Source: Ligustrum vulgare (lineage: Eukaryota; Streptophyta; Magnoliopsida; Lamiales; Oleaceae). From it: DNA of 64,000 nt. Of the stretch, positions 31,924 through 43,884 are shown in pieces. The position numbers were made by a program, and so were the translations under genes. Location: NCBI GenBank assembly GCA_963555705.1, contig OY743172.1, forward strand, positions 20,769,446 to 20,833,445. Direction: 5' to 3'. Each line of letters starts with the position of its first letter. The first letter of the stretch is position 1. Under the pieces are notes generated by a model. That model was not told where the DNA came from and did not search any database. It saw only the letters and a program-made list of their open reading frames with translations.

Positions 31924-32266
31924 CAAATGATTTAAAGTTTGGTAAAGTGTGGAAGGAAGAGGGCCAGATAACCGATTGTGGGACAGATTAATGTGAGATA
32001 GAAACGTGAGATTCCCGAGAAATGGAGTGATGGTTCCAGAAAGATGCCTACCCGGTATCGACAAATGGATGACCCGAGACTCCCGATTGCAAATTTGCAA
32101 GTGATACCTTCCCATTTGCAGCAGTCGATGGATGACCAGTTAAGAGGAATTTCTGGTGAATATGTTCATGGAACAATACAAGAGAATCACGATCAAGTTT
32201 ATTACCGGAAAGTGCTTGTACAGAAGAGATTAAAAGAAAGAGGAAGAAGCAAAGGAATATTGGCAT
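31924..32266 (-). pseudogene. RLP-B 5' part: signal peptide, N-cap, first LRR
   Basis: Continuation of the gene at 12406-14184 across the Tat insertion. ATG 32266 opens a signal peptide (MPIFLCFFLFLLISSVQALS) and LDRDSLVLFHEHI, matching RLP-A. In the cap region bases are lost and the frame shifts more than once compared with the RLP-A cap. The first LRRs resume as LSGTITPFLGNLTFLSHINL and stop at the insertion point after SGPLPSTLYQTLNHL. A minus-strand TTATATAA at 32329-32336 is a plausible TATA box. Confidence 0.85.
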
Positions 32267-33338
32267 TGAACAAATTCAGAGTTCAGTTTCTTGAGATGTC
32301 CGTGTTGTTCAGTAGACACGAATCTGGTTTATATAACTACTAGGTGTGAAGTGGATTGATGAAGTGGCAATGTGCAAAGAACACACTTGAAGTCAACAAG
32401 ACGGGACAATCACAGGTTGCTTTTGAAGAAGGATATTCTTGTACACCTTAACAATTGTTTTGTTAAGGTTGGTCCCGTTTACCGAATCACCCGTCCCTTG
32501 TTCAAAGTTCAACAGCCTATGGCAGCAAAGGTAAACTCACAGTCACACCGTATTTTCTGCGCATAAAAAATGGACAATGTCAGTTAGTCAAGTTGATGTA
32601 CGAAAACCAATTCATTATCACGACTCACAAGTGTACAAAATTTTTATTGAATGATGAAAGTTTCTCTTCATCTCTACCCGTTTATAAACGGCGATCACGT
32701 AATGATATTTTGTTGATTCATTCTTTTTTAAAATAAAAAAAAAGTGAGCTAAAATTTTTAATCAGTTAGAATTGTTGAGTTTTCAAAAAAAAAAATGGTT
32801 AAATACATTTATAAACAAAAATTTGTCAAACATCCTCCCCGTTCAATGGACATTGAAATCAGATTTTTGATAAAAAAATGATTACATATGTCATAGGTGG
32901 TTGAAAAGTTGTGAATTTCATTAAATATGTGATTGAAATTTACTGTTAACTTTATTTTAGATTAAAATCTAAATTTCAATTGTCATTGAACAGGGGCTAA
33001 AGAATTCTGGACTCGTATTCTTGTTGGAATATTTTGTATATAGTGACGCCAAAGAAATAGAATATATATATGAATTCCGTTCCGACAAATGGACGGAGTA
33101 ACGACAAGAAAAACAAGAAAAGAGAAGAAAGGGATAAAGTCGAGTCAAGTGTTGAACACTTTGTCCTTAAGTCGAATTTGTCCAGTAACGGTGCCAACAA
33201 ATTATGGCAATCGGCTCCCAAGATACAATGACTACTACTTGTGTTAGCACTTCAAAATACAAGTATAACGAACCAGAATTTCGGCTTATGTACTCCAAAA
33301 TGAAATGAATAAGAAAAATCAAAATTATGCAACAAATA
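32267..33338. other. Intergenic, upstream of RLP-B
   Basis: Promoter side of RLP-B near its start, then AT-rich sequence with short A-runs. No gene recognised. Confidence 0.5.
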
Positions 33339-34316
33339 TGATGTGATCCGGACCAGGCATCGAAGGGCGAAGTCGAGCCATCGACAATATGACAATGATC
33401 TACGTGCAAAACGAAGCAAGTTCCGTGTTGGGGTCGAGCCAAGAAGAGGGACGGATCAAGCCGAGCCGAGAAAACAAAATTGTTTATGTAGAAAGGGCAT
33501 TATGGCCGTAATGGAAATCCTTCACGGCCGTAACACATATAATCACGGCCGTAAAGCATGTTATCACGACCGTAATCAATTGTCGAAGAAAAAAAGAAAA
33601 TTGCAGCAGAACGAGGCTTACGGCCGTAATCTTGGAAGTTACGGCCGTAACATTCAAACAGGGACATTTTCACGACCGTAAGAATTTAATCACGGCCGTA
33701 ACTGATGGTACAGTTTTGATCAGAAAGGTGATTACGGCCGTAAAAGAATTATTCACGGCCGTAAACAAGCTGGCCAGATTTTCCGGAATTTTCCATTATT
33801 TTATTTCCTTTTTCTGTTTTGGTTATTTTCCTATTTTAGAATTTTAGTCTAATTAGAATTCTATTTTGAGTAAATTAGATGCTAGGTTATTTTGCTTATT
33901 TATATGTTTTTTCAATTCATTGTAAGGAGACAAGTTTGAGTTGATTAATAAAATTTGTGAGAGGATTCTCCAAAATTGAGAGGTTGAGTTTATTCCCTTT
34001 TTCTTGAACTTATCAAAGATCCGATCTTTGTGGCGTTCTTCCAGGAAACTTATCAAATATTCGATAGAATATTTGTGGCGTTTCCAAATTCGATACTTAT
34101 CAAGGAAATTGACAAGTCTTTGTGGCGTTCACCAATCTTGGTTCTTCAATCCGCATCGCCATAAATTGCGTCGTGATTGTCGGGTCAAGGCTTTACCGTC
34201 GTTCTATCCTTATTTTTCGTTGTTTGTTTTGTGTCGATCTGATTTAGATCTATCCTAGGGTTTTATATTTCGTTATTCCGCGTTTTCGACGAGATTCCCC
34301 GACCGGGATCGCGTCA
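33339..34316 (+). mobile_element. Solo LTR (gypsy-type) with palindrome array
   Basis: 978 bp starting TGATGTGATCCGG and ending GATCGCGTCA, flanked by the perfect 5-bp duplication AAATA (33334-33338 and 34317-34321). No primer-binding site or internal sequence remains, so it is a solo LTR left by recombination. It is related to the minus-strand LTR at 42976-43884. Contains ten ACGGCCGTAA-type palindromes (33500-33764) and repeated TTTGTGGCGTT motifs (34030-34130). Confidence 0.85.
33500..33764. repeat. Array of ACGGCCGTAA palindromes
   Basis: Ten copies of (T/C)ACGGCCGTAA, a few with one substitution, in about 265 bp, often in pairs 10-30 bp apart. The intervening sequences are unrelated, so this is not a simple tandem repeat. 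Similar arrays occur at 43440-43726 and 59895-60124. Confidence 0.9.
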
Positions 34317-34321
34317 AAATA

Positions 34322-34750
34322 TGTAAGAATTTTGTTTAAGGGGAGAAGAGAGAATGATAATGTTATTGCATATCATTGGTATGGGTTTTACGACACCCCA
34401 AGGGCCTTTTTTATAGAACATGAAAAGTTGTGGACAAAGTGGTGTGGATCAATTCATACAACTCTTCCAAACAATGCAACTCTTCAAAAAGACACATTTT
34501 TTCGGACAACCGTGCGACAGTACGCTCATAAGCCTTGCAACCTCACGGCTTTACGTCAAAGCAAGATTTAATCATTTGACATGTGATCGCATGATTTCCT
34601 AACCATACGATCGCACGGGCTAACATTTGACCCGTTTTTCATCATGTTCCGTAATTTCTTATTCATTCGATTATGGTTTCGAAATGCCAAATATACCCTT
34701 TAATGCATACAGAGAAATCTAAATCCTCTTTCGAGAGCGTTGCCCCCAAG
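34322..34750. other. Unassigned sequence
   Basis: Short plus-strand frames are present without recognisable domains. Contains CATGTGATCGCATG and ACGATCGCACGGG (near 34577 and 34604), palindrome-like motifs resembling those in the Athila LTRs further right. Possibly a fragment of another LTR. Confidence 0.35.
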
Positions 34751-34771
34751 CCCCCCCCCCCCCCCCCCCCC
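34751..34771. repeat. Poly-C run
   Basis: 21 consecutive C (poly-G on the minus strand), preceded by GCCCCCAAG. Prone to slippage and able to form G-quadruplex or i-motif structures; the exact length may be unreliable. Confidence 0.9.
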
Positions 34772-35262
34772 GTGGGCTCTACCCCCTCGACCTGACCGGG
34801 TAGGTCGATCTCCGTTTGTGCGCCCCGAAGCGGGGAGTGGCAAACTAATTTGCCAAACGAATTGAGTCGAGTTTGAGTATTTGGTTGAAGTCGACACGAA
34901 GTCACTTTAGCCGATTTTCAATACTTAACCAATTTTTCAATTTATTAAACCAATATCCAACCATTCTCAAAAAACATGCACGGGTGCACCCTCAACTTTT
35001 GTCCAGTCTGTTCAAAGAATTGAGATGCAAAATGCTTTGTCAATGACTGCCATCTTCACTAACGGTCTCGTCAAAGGAACGTTACCCCCCACCCCAACTT
35101 TTTCAAGATCCAAGAGTCTACCCCAAATTTGGGGGTAAACTCAAGTTTTTCTTCGACATGGGATCAAGTGAATAGTACTCAATTTTGTTATAATTTCTAA
35201 ATTTTTGTACCATGATCATAAATTTGTTAATTAATAATTTAAATTTAAATTAATAGTTAATG

Positions 35263-35960
35263 GGTAGTGTTGATGTTGCCCTACCCTTATGGTACTTATG
35301 GAGCATCAACACGGTGTATTGTCCACTGCATAGTGTGAATTTGTTCCACGCGAGGTAGACTCGTCTCCAGGAGATTTTGAACTTTGAACCTATGAAACTT
35401 AAGAATTTCAAAGGCCTAGTATGAAATAAATCCACACTACGCGGTGGAAAATACACCGTGTGATGCCATGTAAGCACCCCAAGGGCGGGACAACTTTTAT
35501 ATGTTGACGTTGCCCTGCCCTTGGGGTGTTTACGGGGCGTCAACACTATATATTGTCTACCGGGTAGTGTGGATTTGTTCCACGCGAGGTGAACACGTCC
35601 TCAAAAACTTTCGAACCTTGGACCTTTGGAACTTAAGAATTCCAAAGGCCTCCCTAGTAACACTAAGCTAAGTTTAGCTTAGTGGTACCAGAGACATTTT
35701 TATGTTGACGTTGCCCTGCCCTTGGGGTGCTTACGGGGCATCAACACGGTGTATTGTCCATTACGTCGTGTGAATTTGTTCCACGCGAGGTGGACGTGTC
35801 CTCAGGGGGTTTCGAACCTTGGACCTATGAAACTTAAGAATTTCAAAGGCCTCCCTGGTACCACTAAGCTAAAAGAACAAATCCACACTACGCGGTGGAC
35901 AATACATAGTGTTGACGCCCCGTAAACACCCCAAGGGTAGGCCAACACCAACATAAGCCT
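35263..35960. repeat. Cluster of fold-back elements with tRNA-like boxes
   Basis: Three related units. Unit A (about 35263-35500) and unit C (about 35701-35955) each have inverted arms of roughly 75-80 bp built on GTTGACGTTGCCCTGCCCTT and GGTGTATTGTCCA. Unit B (about 35503-35700) has only the left arm. The centres hold GGTTTCGAACC-type and ACCACTAAGCTAA sequence, whose complements fit RNA polymerase III B and A boxes. Confidence 0.75.
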
Positions 35961-36690
35961 CTGGAGTGCTTACGGGATGCCAACAGATAGAATAGACCAA
36001 ATTAAAAATAATCATTTTTCTAGAAACAACTCGATGTTGAACAACAAAATACACTTAATAGCCACAAATTTTCTAAATTAAACGATGTGATCATTGATAA
36101 TGGATGAAACTTAATTTACAGAATTAGTGTACTCCTCTCACGGATGCTCAAAGGCATTTCAAATGTATAATAAGTGTCGTTAGTTCGTTGACCGCCGTCA
36201 TTGTCAACCTACTATTTTGTATTAACTTTATTGTATGTTCAAGTTTACGTTTTCCTCACGTTGTTGTAGCATATTTAGCTTCGTTTTGCATATGTCGTCG
36301 TTAGCTTTGAAAATAAAATTTTTTTATTTTTAATTATTCAAACTAATTCGTGTCGATTTTGCAACAATATTAACAAAACTATTACTATTATTGTGAATAA
36401 AAATAATTACTAAACAACCGATTTTAACAGGGGCTAAACGACTTTATGGAGTAATTATAAATTATAAATTCTACTAAAAACAATGTTTTCAATATAATCA
36501 AAATTTACAGCTTTACTACTTAATATTCACGCATTCTACGGAACTCATAGTAAGAAAAACAATTATAATTTTTATGTATTTCAGATTAGTAATGATTATC
36601 CAATGGGCAAGGCAATGTTTCCAAAAGTCTCTAATACAAAATATTTCCCCGTAACTGGAATCAATATTAACATAATCTTATTTGAATATA

Positions 36691-36845
36691 AGGGGTGCTA
36701 CCCTCACATAGTGACGGGACCGCTCATTATGAGTCCGACCCCACACATTTTCATGTAAGAGGTGCAATATATTTTGCGACATCCTCTATGTTCAAATGGG
36801 CTATGCTATGAGCGGGCCCTGCCCCATGTGAGTAGGTTGGCAAGC
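36691..36845. repeat. Small fold-back repeat
   Basis: Imperfect inverted arms CTCACATAGTGACGGGACCG and CCCTGCCCCATGTGAG around a short loop. MITE-like, non-coding. Confidence 0.4.
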
Positions 36846-36970
36846 TTGGGGGCAAGGGTGAGATTCAAATAGAATTTTCCATGTTCAAATAGGGTTATTA
36901 TAACATTAATAACTTATGAATATAAGACGCGAGTCTCATTTTTTTCTTTCGACAAGTTAATATTGTTGGT

Positions 36971-38559
36971 TGATAAGTGTATTTTATACACTTATTTATA
37001 TAAAGTAGGATTTTATATGCTTATTTGAGAATATTTCCTATAGATTTCCTTATTATATGTTTATATTTCATAAATATCCCAAAGTGGAGAAAATAGAAGA
37101 ATTGAAGCAAAATTATGTTAATTGAATAATTAAAAAGCTCAATTGTGCAAAGTAAGAGTTGATGAAGTAAATCAAGGGCTTAACTGGAAAAAATAAATCA
37201 AAGAAGAAATCAAAATTGAAAGAAATTAGAAATTCAATGATTAAAGTATACAAATCAAATGAAGAAGGACCAAATTGCAAATATTCAATGATTGATTCGG
37301 ACAATACGATACGTGAAGATTTCTAGGAGTCAATTAGATGCAATTAGAAGTAAAAAAATGAATGAAATATGATAAGAATATTACCATAAATTCATTTTAA
37401 CTAAACAAGATTTCTGGCAGATTTTTAGTTGGATCTTGAGAGCTAATTTTGGGGCAGTAAACATTCGAATTGGGAAAATCCTATTTGAGGGAGAATTGTA
37501 GACCTTTAAGTTATATTTCTAATTCACTTTGAATCACCTCAATCATATAAGAGAATAGAAAGATATTATCAAAATACTGAATACTGTGCAGTGACAAAAA
37601 GATCTCCCACGAAGGTAATATTCCTTGTTCGGTTGGAACTCTTTTGGAAGCCATTTTGGAAGTGATTTTCAGCCATTTTTTGACTTCTACAAATAAGGAA
37701 AAGAAGAAATACATTAGGAGATCCCAACTTGTTGAATACATGCCAAAATGCTGCTCAATTTGTGAGGGATCCACGCAAGACCAAAATCAAGATTGAAAAT
37801 ATAATTCCAAGAAGATGAAAGGGGTGACATCCATTTACTTTTCTTATTATTTATTTTCTATTATGTATCTAGACTAGACTTTTAATTGTTAGAATTGTGA
37901 TGAAACGTTAATTTCTTAATTTCATGTTTTGACTTTACATTTACATTAAGCAATTTATGAGTTTGATGCAATTAATTATGTTTTATTATCATCTATAATT
38001 GTGGACGCATAATTGTTGATATTTGTGATAATTTTCTATGTTCGAAAGAGTAGGAAATTATTAGACCTCGATTAATTGCCACAAAATTTGATATGTGATA
38101 GAAATATACCACAATACATTGTGTTATCCCAAAAAGTATTCATGATTTTGTAATGCTTTTTTATATATTTGGATTGGTCATAGAAATATAAGCTCGTCTC
38201 TTGTAGAAAAATGTCTTTATGCATCGCTCGAAAAGGAACATAAACAATTATAGGAACACGAATTTTTAATATTTATACTTTGTTGTTAAATGTTTCAAAC
38301 ACATGGATGATAGGGTTAACGTGAATTCATGATGCTAACATATTTAATTCATAATTTTCACTAAACAAATTTTTTTCGCCTTTTAGTTTAATCTTTATTT
38401 AAAATTCTTAAACCAAAATCTTCAAATTCAAAGTTTTTTTTAGTTCTGGCTAAGGAATAGTAATCTAGAATAAAATTTGCTCAATCTCTGTGAGAACGAT
38501 ATTCACACTCAAATTTACTTTATTACTTGCGCGATCCGTACACTTGCGGTTAGCGAACA
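36971..38559 (+). mobile_element. Solo Athila-like LTR
   Basis: 1589 bp beginning TGATAAGTGTATTTTATACA, the characteristic plant Athila-type start also seen at 59705 and, inverted, at 40590, 51837 and 57603. It ends TTAGCGAACA. Flanks are TTGGT and TTGAT, one mismatch in a 5-bp duplication. No internal region, hence a solo LTR. Confidence 0.7.
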
Positions 38560-38906
38560 TTGATCTACCCCATCCACTTATTTTCATATACAATTGGCTT
38601 TAATTGGATTGGCTAAGAATTTAAAATATTTTCAAAAATAATAATTAAAAAATAGAACAAGTTGAATAATGTTCTAGGCTGAACCTATGGTTTCTACTCT
38701 GTAGGGTAGTGCGTCCGTGATAGTGGTCGACCAATATTATTCAGCGTATAAAGCCAAATATGCATGAAGACGAATTTGGGAAAGCAAAAATTGACATTAT
38801 TGATTCTCATAATTAATAACGCGTTAAATTGGGACCATTTTACATTTTGTTTTTCGGCACTTTCATTTACTATTTTTAGATACAATGACATGAACAAGCT
38901 CATTCT

Positions 38907-40590
38907 TGGTGTGAATTCGTAAATACACGATATCGTAAACAAGTAGGAAAAGTGAACTTTTGAGTTCGGGTTGTCGATCCGAAGAGGACTACGTATTTGC
39001 TATCGCTTTAATTTGATTTAAAATATTCCTAAACTTAAGAAAAAACTAAATAATAAAATAAATTGCAAGAAAATCCAAAAAGACAATAAATTGAGAAATT
39101 AATAAAACTAACAATTTCAATAACTAAGAAATAAAAAATTAAACTAAAATCAACTAAATTAAACTATAAAAACGAGAAATTGAACGATGAGTTTTCTAAA
39201 CAATAAAGAACTATTGAGACTAACGATTTCGAAATAATATTCTAGTATAATTTCACATCTCAAGTTGTTTTCTAAAATTGTATTTGATCGAATTCACACA
39301 TGTATCTAATTTACCTCTCTTGAGTTTAAATTAGGCCTATTTAACTAAGTCAATCATGTATCTCTACAGTGGGTCAGAGTTCTCCTTAGCTAAATGCATT
39401 AAATTACCTAGTAATTCATAAATAATCACAAACAACTACAAATTCATATCTCTATCTTTTTGTTGAAATTGTCGGATTTTATTACACAATCTAATTGTTA
39501 ACTCGTCTCTCAGATTATGAAAATAACCATTAAATCATGAATTAGTGACCAGTTAATTCAAGCATTAAAAACATAGTCAAATCAATACATAAAAATAATA
39601 AAATCCCCAACTTGAGAATTGAAATTAAAATTAGAAATATTAAATCTTCATCATCAATCCCAATATTAAATTTATCTACTCATGTTCTTGGGACTAAAAA
39701 TAACAACAAATAATGAAAGTAAAATCCGGAGTTTGAATAGTTGAAATTCAAGCATCACCCCAATCGTGCACCACCAAAATTAGTCCAGTTGTGCCCCTTT
39801 CTTTTGGTTCCATTCGGCTTCTCCAATCCCCCAAGAATTTGACGTTGAAATTCCAAAATTATGATATTCTTAGGTGAGACAAATGTCTGATTTTCGTGCA
39901 AGACATGTTTCTTATATAGTTGGTGAAGAGACCTAGTTGAAGAATGAGAGAAATTCGTCAAACCCGCGAATCTTTTCTTGTATCTGCACAGCGTTCATTA
40001 TTTCGACCACCATATCTTTCTATTCTCTTATCCAATTGAGGTGATTCAAATTGCGTTAGAAAGATAACTTAAAGTAATTCAATTCTTCTTGAAATAAGAT
40101 TTTTCCAATTCAAACGTTTACTACACTAAAATTAGGTCCCAAAGTCCGATTAGAAATCTGCCCAGAATCTTGTGCGGTTGGAATCAATTTTATGATAATA
40201 TTCTTATCATATTCCATTTCTTTTTGGCTTCTACTTGCATCCAACTGACTCTTAAAAATACTCAAAGTATTGTATTGAGATCAAAGTCAATCATTGGATA
40301 TTTGCAAGTTATTCCCTCATGTTTAATTTGCTTTTCAATCCTTCAACTTCTGATTTCTTTACTTTGGCACATTGCATCTTTCCCGTTGATTTCATTAGCC
40401 TCTCGATTGTCCAATTTAGCTCCGATTAGCATTCAAATGTGAATTTTGCTACAATTTCTTATTTTTCTTGACTTCGGGATAAAACTTGAAATAATAATAA
40501 ATAATAACAATTAAGTAGAATTTATTAAAAAAAAACAAAATAATATCCTAATTTTTTACAGATAAATAAGTGTATAAAATATACTTATCA
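38907..40590 (-). mobile_element. Athila-like LTR, minus orientation
   Basis: The minus-strand start TGATAAGTATATTTTATACA is at 40590. The body resembles Athila LTRs, including a GGATCGA-type block near 38975. The far end near 38907 (TGGTGTGAATTCG) is uncertain because no duplication was found, so this may be a truncated or rearranged LTR. Confidence 0.55.
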
Positions 40591-41393
40591 TTCATAAAGA
40601 TTATATTTCTCCAAATCACTTTTCAAGGAGAATCAAGCACATTTTTTTGAAACTACATTTCGACCGCACGTTTTACTCAAAAAATTCAAATTTTTTATTT
40701 ATAAATAAAAGTTAGCCTCCCAAGTTAAAATTTAAAATTTAATAAAATTTTGAAAAAATTGTGATAGAAAAGTTATAAAGATTGTAAATCATATGTAATT
40801 GAAAATGAACTTAAAAAAAAAAAAAATTAGAAACTGAGGATAAATAAAGCTTAAAAGCATATCTAACGTCGACGTAAAATGGAGATTTAGATCTTTAAAT
40901 TGATCTAAAACATCTCCATCGGATCCCCTCCCCCAAAAAAAAAAAAAAAAATTCTCCATTGGAGAGATGCAATTGAAGTGCAAGTTGAGTTTCTCGGTAG
41001 AAAATGTAAGAAATGATGAAAATAGAGAAGTAAACAGTGGATTTTGAATTTTTGATCTTCTCATATGATGAAAAGTATGCTCAATCAATGGGAAGCGGAA
41101 GTGGATGACGAAGAGAAGAAAAAACATGTTTAACTACATATTGTATTTAACTGCCTTCATTTACATCATCAATAGAATATTGTTTAGAGAACATGTCTCT
41201 TAATTCAATTTACACCTAATAGAATGGGATTATATCCACATATATGGGGATTCAATCCCCAGGATGTATCCTCATATATTCCCTTGTATGGGATTCTATC
41301 CTTGTATATGGGGATATATGAAAATGCTTAAACACAAAATATAAGTAATAACCACATGAAGTAATAGGCCGATTTCATAAATTGGATTGATTT
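40591..41393. other. Intergenic AT-rich sequence
   Basis: Contains A-runs near 40813 and 40937-40953 and short self-complementary ATATGGGGAT/ATCCCC motifs at 41230-41320. No gene recognised. Confidence 0.5.
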
Positions 41394-41580
41394 TAAATAC
41401 AATGCAGTATCCGCCCTAACTCATTCATCAAGAGATCCAGGAGGAAAAGCTAGAACGTAGACATCATTGTTTTCGTTAAATTCGATTCACGCCTGACACG
41501 AAATTTCTTCAAAATTTGATTTTGTTCACGCTTCCAGTAGGCCGCTCTTTCTGGAGTCATATCATTTGTTTTAACCATCA
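41394..41580 (-). pseudogene. Unidentified small broken coding fragment
   Basis: The minus strand reads MVKTNDMTPERAAYWKREQ and continues basic, then a frame change leads to FNENNDVYVLAFPPGSLDE and a stop. The codon-like texture on both sides of the shift suggests an exon remnant. I do not recognise the family and the call is weak. Confidence 0.25.
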
Positions 41581-42170
41581 TGATCTTATTCGGCGGCTAG
41601 TTCGTTGATGAATCCAAACAACCAAATTCAGATGGAATAAAATGAATATGAAACATTCAATATGTAATAACAGGCTAACAGCTGTATTTTGTACAGAATT
41701 AGCAACCCCAAGAGTAAAACTAGATGCAAATGTGCATCCATTTTTATATTTTTGGCTGGAATAAATTTTTACATCTCTTTTACATATAATCATTGGAGAC
41801 CATTCGAACGAATTTAGAGATCTAAAATACTAATTAGATCTAATATAGAACACGACTCGACTGGAGATGTTATAGGCAATGAAAAATATCTATTCTAATT
41901 ATATCATCGGCATTCAAAACTTCATTCTCCTTTCTTGATCTATTAAAAAGAAAATTAATCAAATCATGAGTATTACAAACTGTTTTTTCCTTGTGTTTTC
42001 TTAACAATGGTGCAATCCATACAAACAAGTTGCACTAAAACCTAGGAAATTGTGAGATATCATGATAATTTCATAAGGGAAATTTATCACGATATTTTGG
42101 CAAATTGCAAAATTAAAGGAAGTTAGATCTGCATCTTCCAACATGAAATCTGATTTCGCACCCGTGTTTC

Positions 42171-42659
42171 TAGGGATGACAAAAAAATCCGAACGACCCG
42201 AAACTCGGAGGACCCGAAACGACCCGCTCCGTCGGGTCCGCGGGGCGGGTTTTCTGCCCCGAACAGCTTTTCGGGGCAGGTTCGGGGCAGACCGCCCCGC
42301 CCCGCCCCATGACCCGAGAATTTTTTTTTTTTTTTTTTTTTTGGAAATGAGAAACTAAAAATAAATTTAATGAGGTCTAGAAGAATTGAACCTTGGTGGA
42401 ATTTAAAGGTACGCGAATATACAACTACTATACCATTATGTTGTTTATTGATTTTTTTTCCCCTTCAAATATACATATTATGTTTAAAGTTCAAGCTTAA
42501 AAACTCTAATTAGTTCGACTCTTAAGTTTTTCACCTAAAATTTTATTATCAAATTTATAAAAAAAAATTCGGGTCATTTGGCGGGGCGGGGTCGGGGCAT
42601 ACCGGGTTCGGGGGGGGTCGACCCCGACCCGCCCCGAACCCGACCCATTGCCATTCCTA
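42171..42659. mobile_element. GC-rich MITE-like element
   Basis: Inverted ends TAGGGATGACAA and TTGCCATTCCTA, with arms extremely rich in GGGGCGGGTTCGGGGC-type sequence against an AT-rich background. The centre holds a T-run (42319-42341) and AT-rich sequence. Flanks CCCGTGTTTC and CCCGTTTCC look like an imperfect 9-10 bp duplication, as made by Mutator-like elements. Non-coding. Confidence 0.6.
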
Positions 42660-42724
42660 CCCGTTTCCACAGCTTCCTCTCATTTAGTCCGTCAGCCACT
42701 GCCAAGGGACTACGTCACCTGTAT

Positions 42725-42725
<1 letters not shown>

Positions 42726-42800
<75 letters not shown>
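42726..42800. repeat. (AT)n microsatellite
   Basis: About 37 uninterrupted TA units. The repetitive frame through it is not a gene. Confidence 0.97.
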
Positions 42801-42801
<1 letters not shown>

Positions 42802-42803
<2 letters not shown>

Positions 42804-42852
42804 GACAACTGAGATTCTGACAAATTAATTTTGACCAGAATCTCAATTGTCA
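42802..42852. repeat. 17-bp stem hairpin
   Basis: TGACAACTGAGATTCTG and CAGAATCTCAATTGTCA form a stem with one mismatch around a 16-nt loop, directly after the AT repeat. Could be the remains of a fold-back element. Confidence 0.6.
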
Positions 42853-42975
42853 AATATTCCAAATTTATATTTATATTTTAATTTTTTTAAATAGTTATCA
42901 TAATTTTTTGAAGTTATTTACATATTGGAATTTAAAATTATTGGACAATTTTAACTCAATGTTGGTTTGAATTTA

Positions 42976-43884
42976 TGATGAGAACCCGGGAGGAGGTCCT
43001 CGTCGTAGCTCACGGAATAACGCTTGAAAAGTTTTGAATCCAGGTTGGAACGGACGATAACAATGCAACCCCGACCTCATGACGCAAGAACCAGGGGTAT
43101 ATTAAACCCGAAACCCGTTACGATGCGGAGATAAGAACCACAAAGGAGGAACGCCACAATGAATGTTCAGATCCTTGATAAGTTCGATATTTAAAGGGAA
43201 AATCCTCACCTTTAGAGAGTAAAAACACTCAATAATTTTATTCATCAAAAGTATTCTGTTTTTACATTGAATAGAAAAGTATATAAATAGGCAAAATAAA
43301 CCCTAGTCGCTAACTGACTCTGAATAGAATTCTAATTTCTAATTATGCTAAAATAGCTAAAACAACTAAAATAACAAAAATAAATTAGAACTAAACAAAA
43401 CCCTAACCGCCTAATTAATTCAAAACTGCGGCGCCTAAGTTACAGTCGTGACTTATGAGTTTACGGCCGTAAGTAAGTTACGGATTAAAAATTAAAAATA
43501 TATGTTACGGCCGTGACAATTTTATTTACGACCGTAAGTGACATTTTGAACAAAATAATAAAAGTTACAAAACTCTGTTTACGGCCGTGAGTATTTGGAT
43601 TACGGCCGTGAATACTTCCACATCATTTACGGCCATGAGATCATGCGTTACGGCCGTAATTGCCTTTCTGCCCAATTTCGTGTTGTTGATGTTACGGCCG
43701 TAAAAATGGGTGTTATGGCCGTAAGTCGGCTTCTGCCCAATTTTCTGATCCTTTGACATTAATTGATCTGATTTGAATCTCGACTCGAGCCCAATATGAA
43801 ACTTGTTCATTTTCCCATGTAGAATATTGTTGAATTGCCCGTATCTTGATTTCTCATTTTTTATGCCTTTTCCGGATCACATCA
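42976..43884 (-). repeat. 3' LTR of a truncated gypsy element
   Basis: 909-bp LTR in minus orientation, start TGATGTGATCCGG at 43884 and end GGTTCTCATCA at 42976. It is related to the solo LTR at 33339-34316 and carries the same kind of palindrome array (43440-43726, about ten copies). The flanks do not match as a duplication, but element interior with a purine tract follows at 43885, so this is the 3' LTR of a broken element. Confidence 0.75.

Noticed and set aside
35640..35880. A tRNA gene
   Set aside because: A- and B-box-like sequences are present but there is no cloverleaf with acceptor stem and anticodon loop; repeated fold-back units explain them better.
42578..42802. 74-aa frame ending in a Tyr-Ile repeat
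   Set aside because: Product of the GC-rich MITE arm running into the AT microsatellite.
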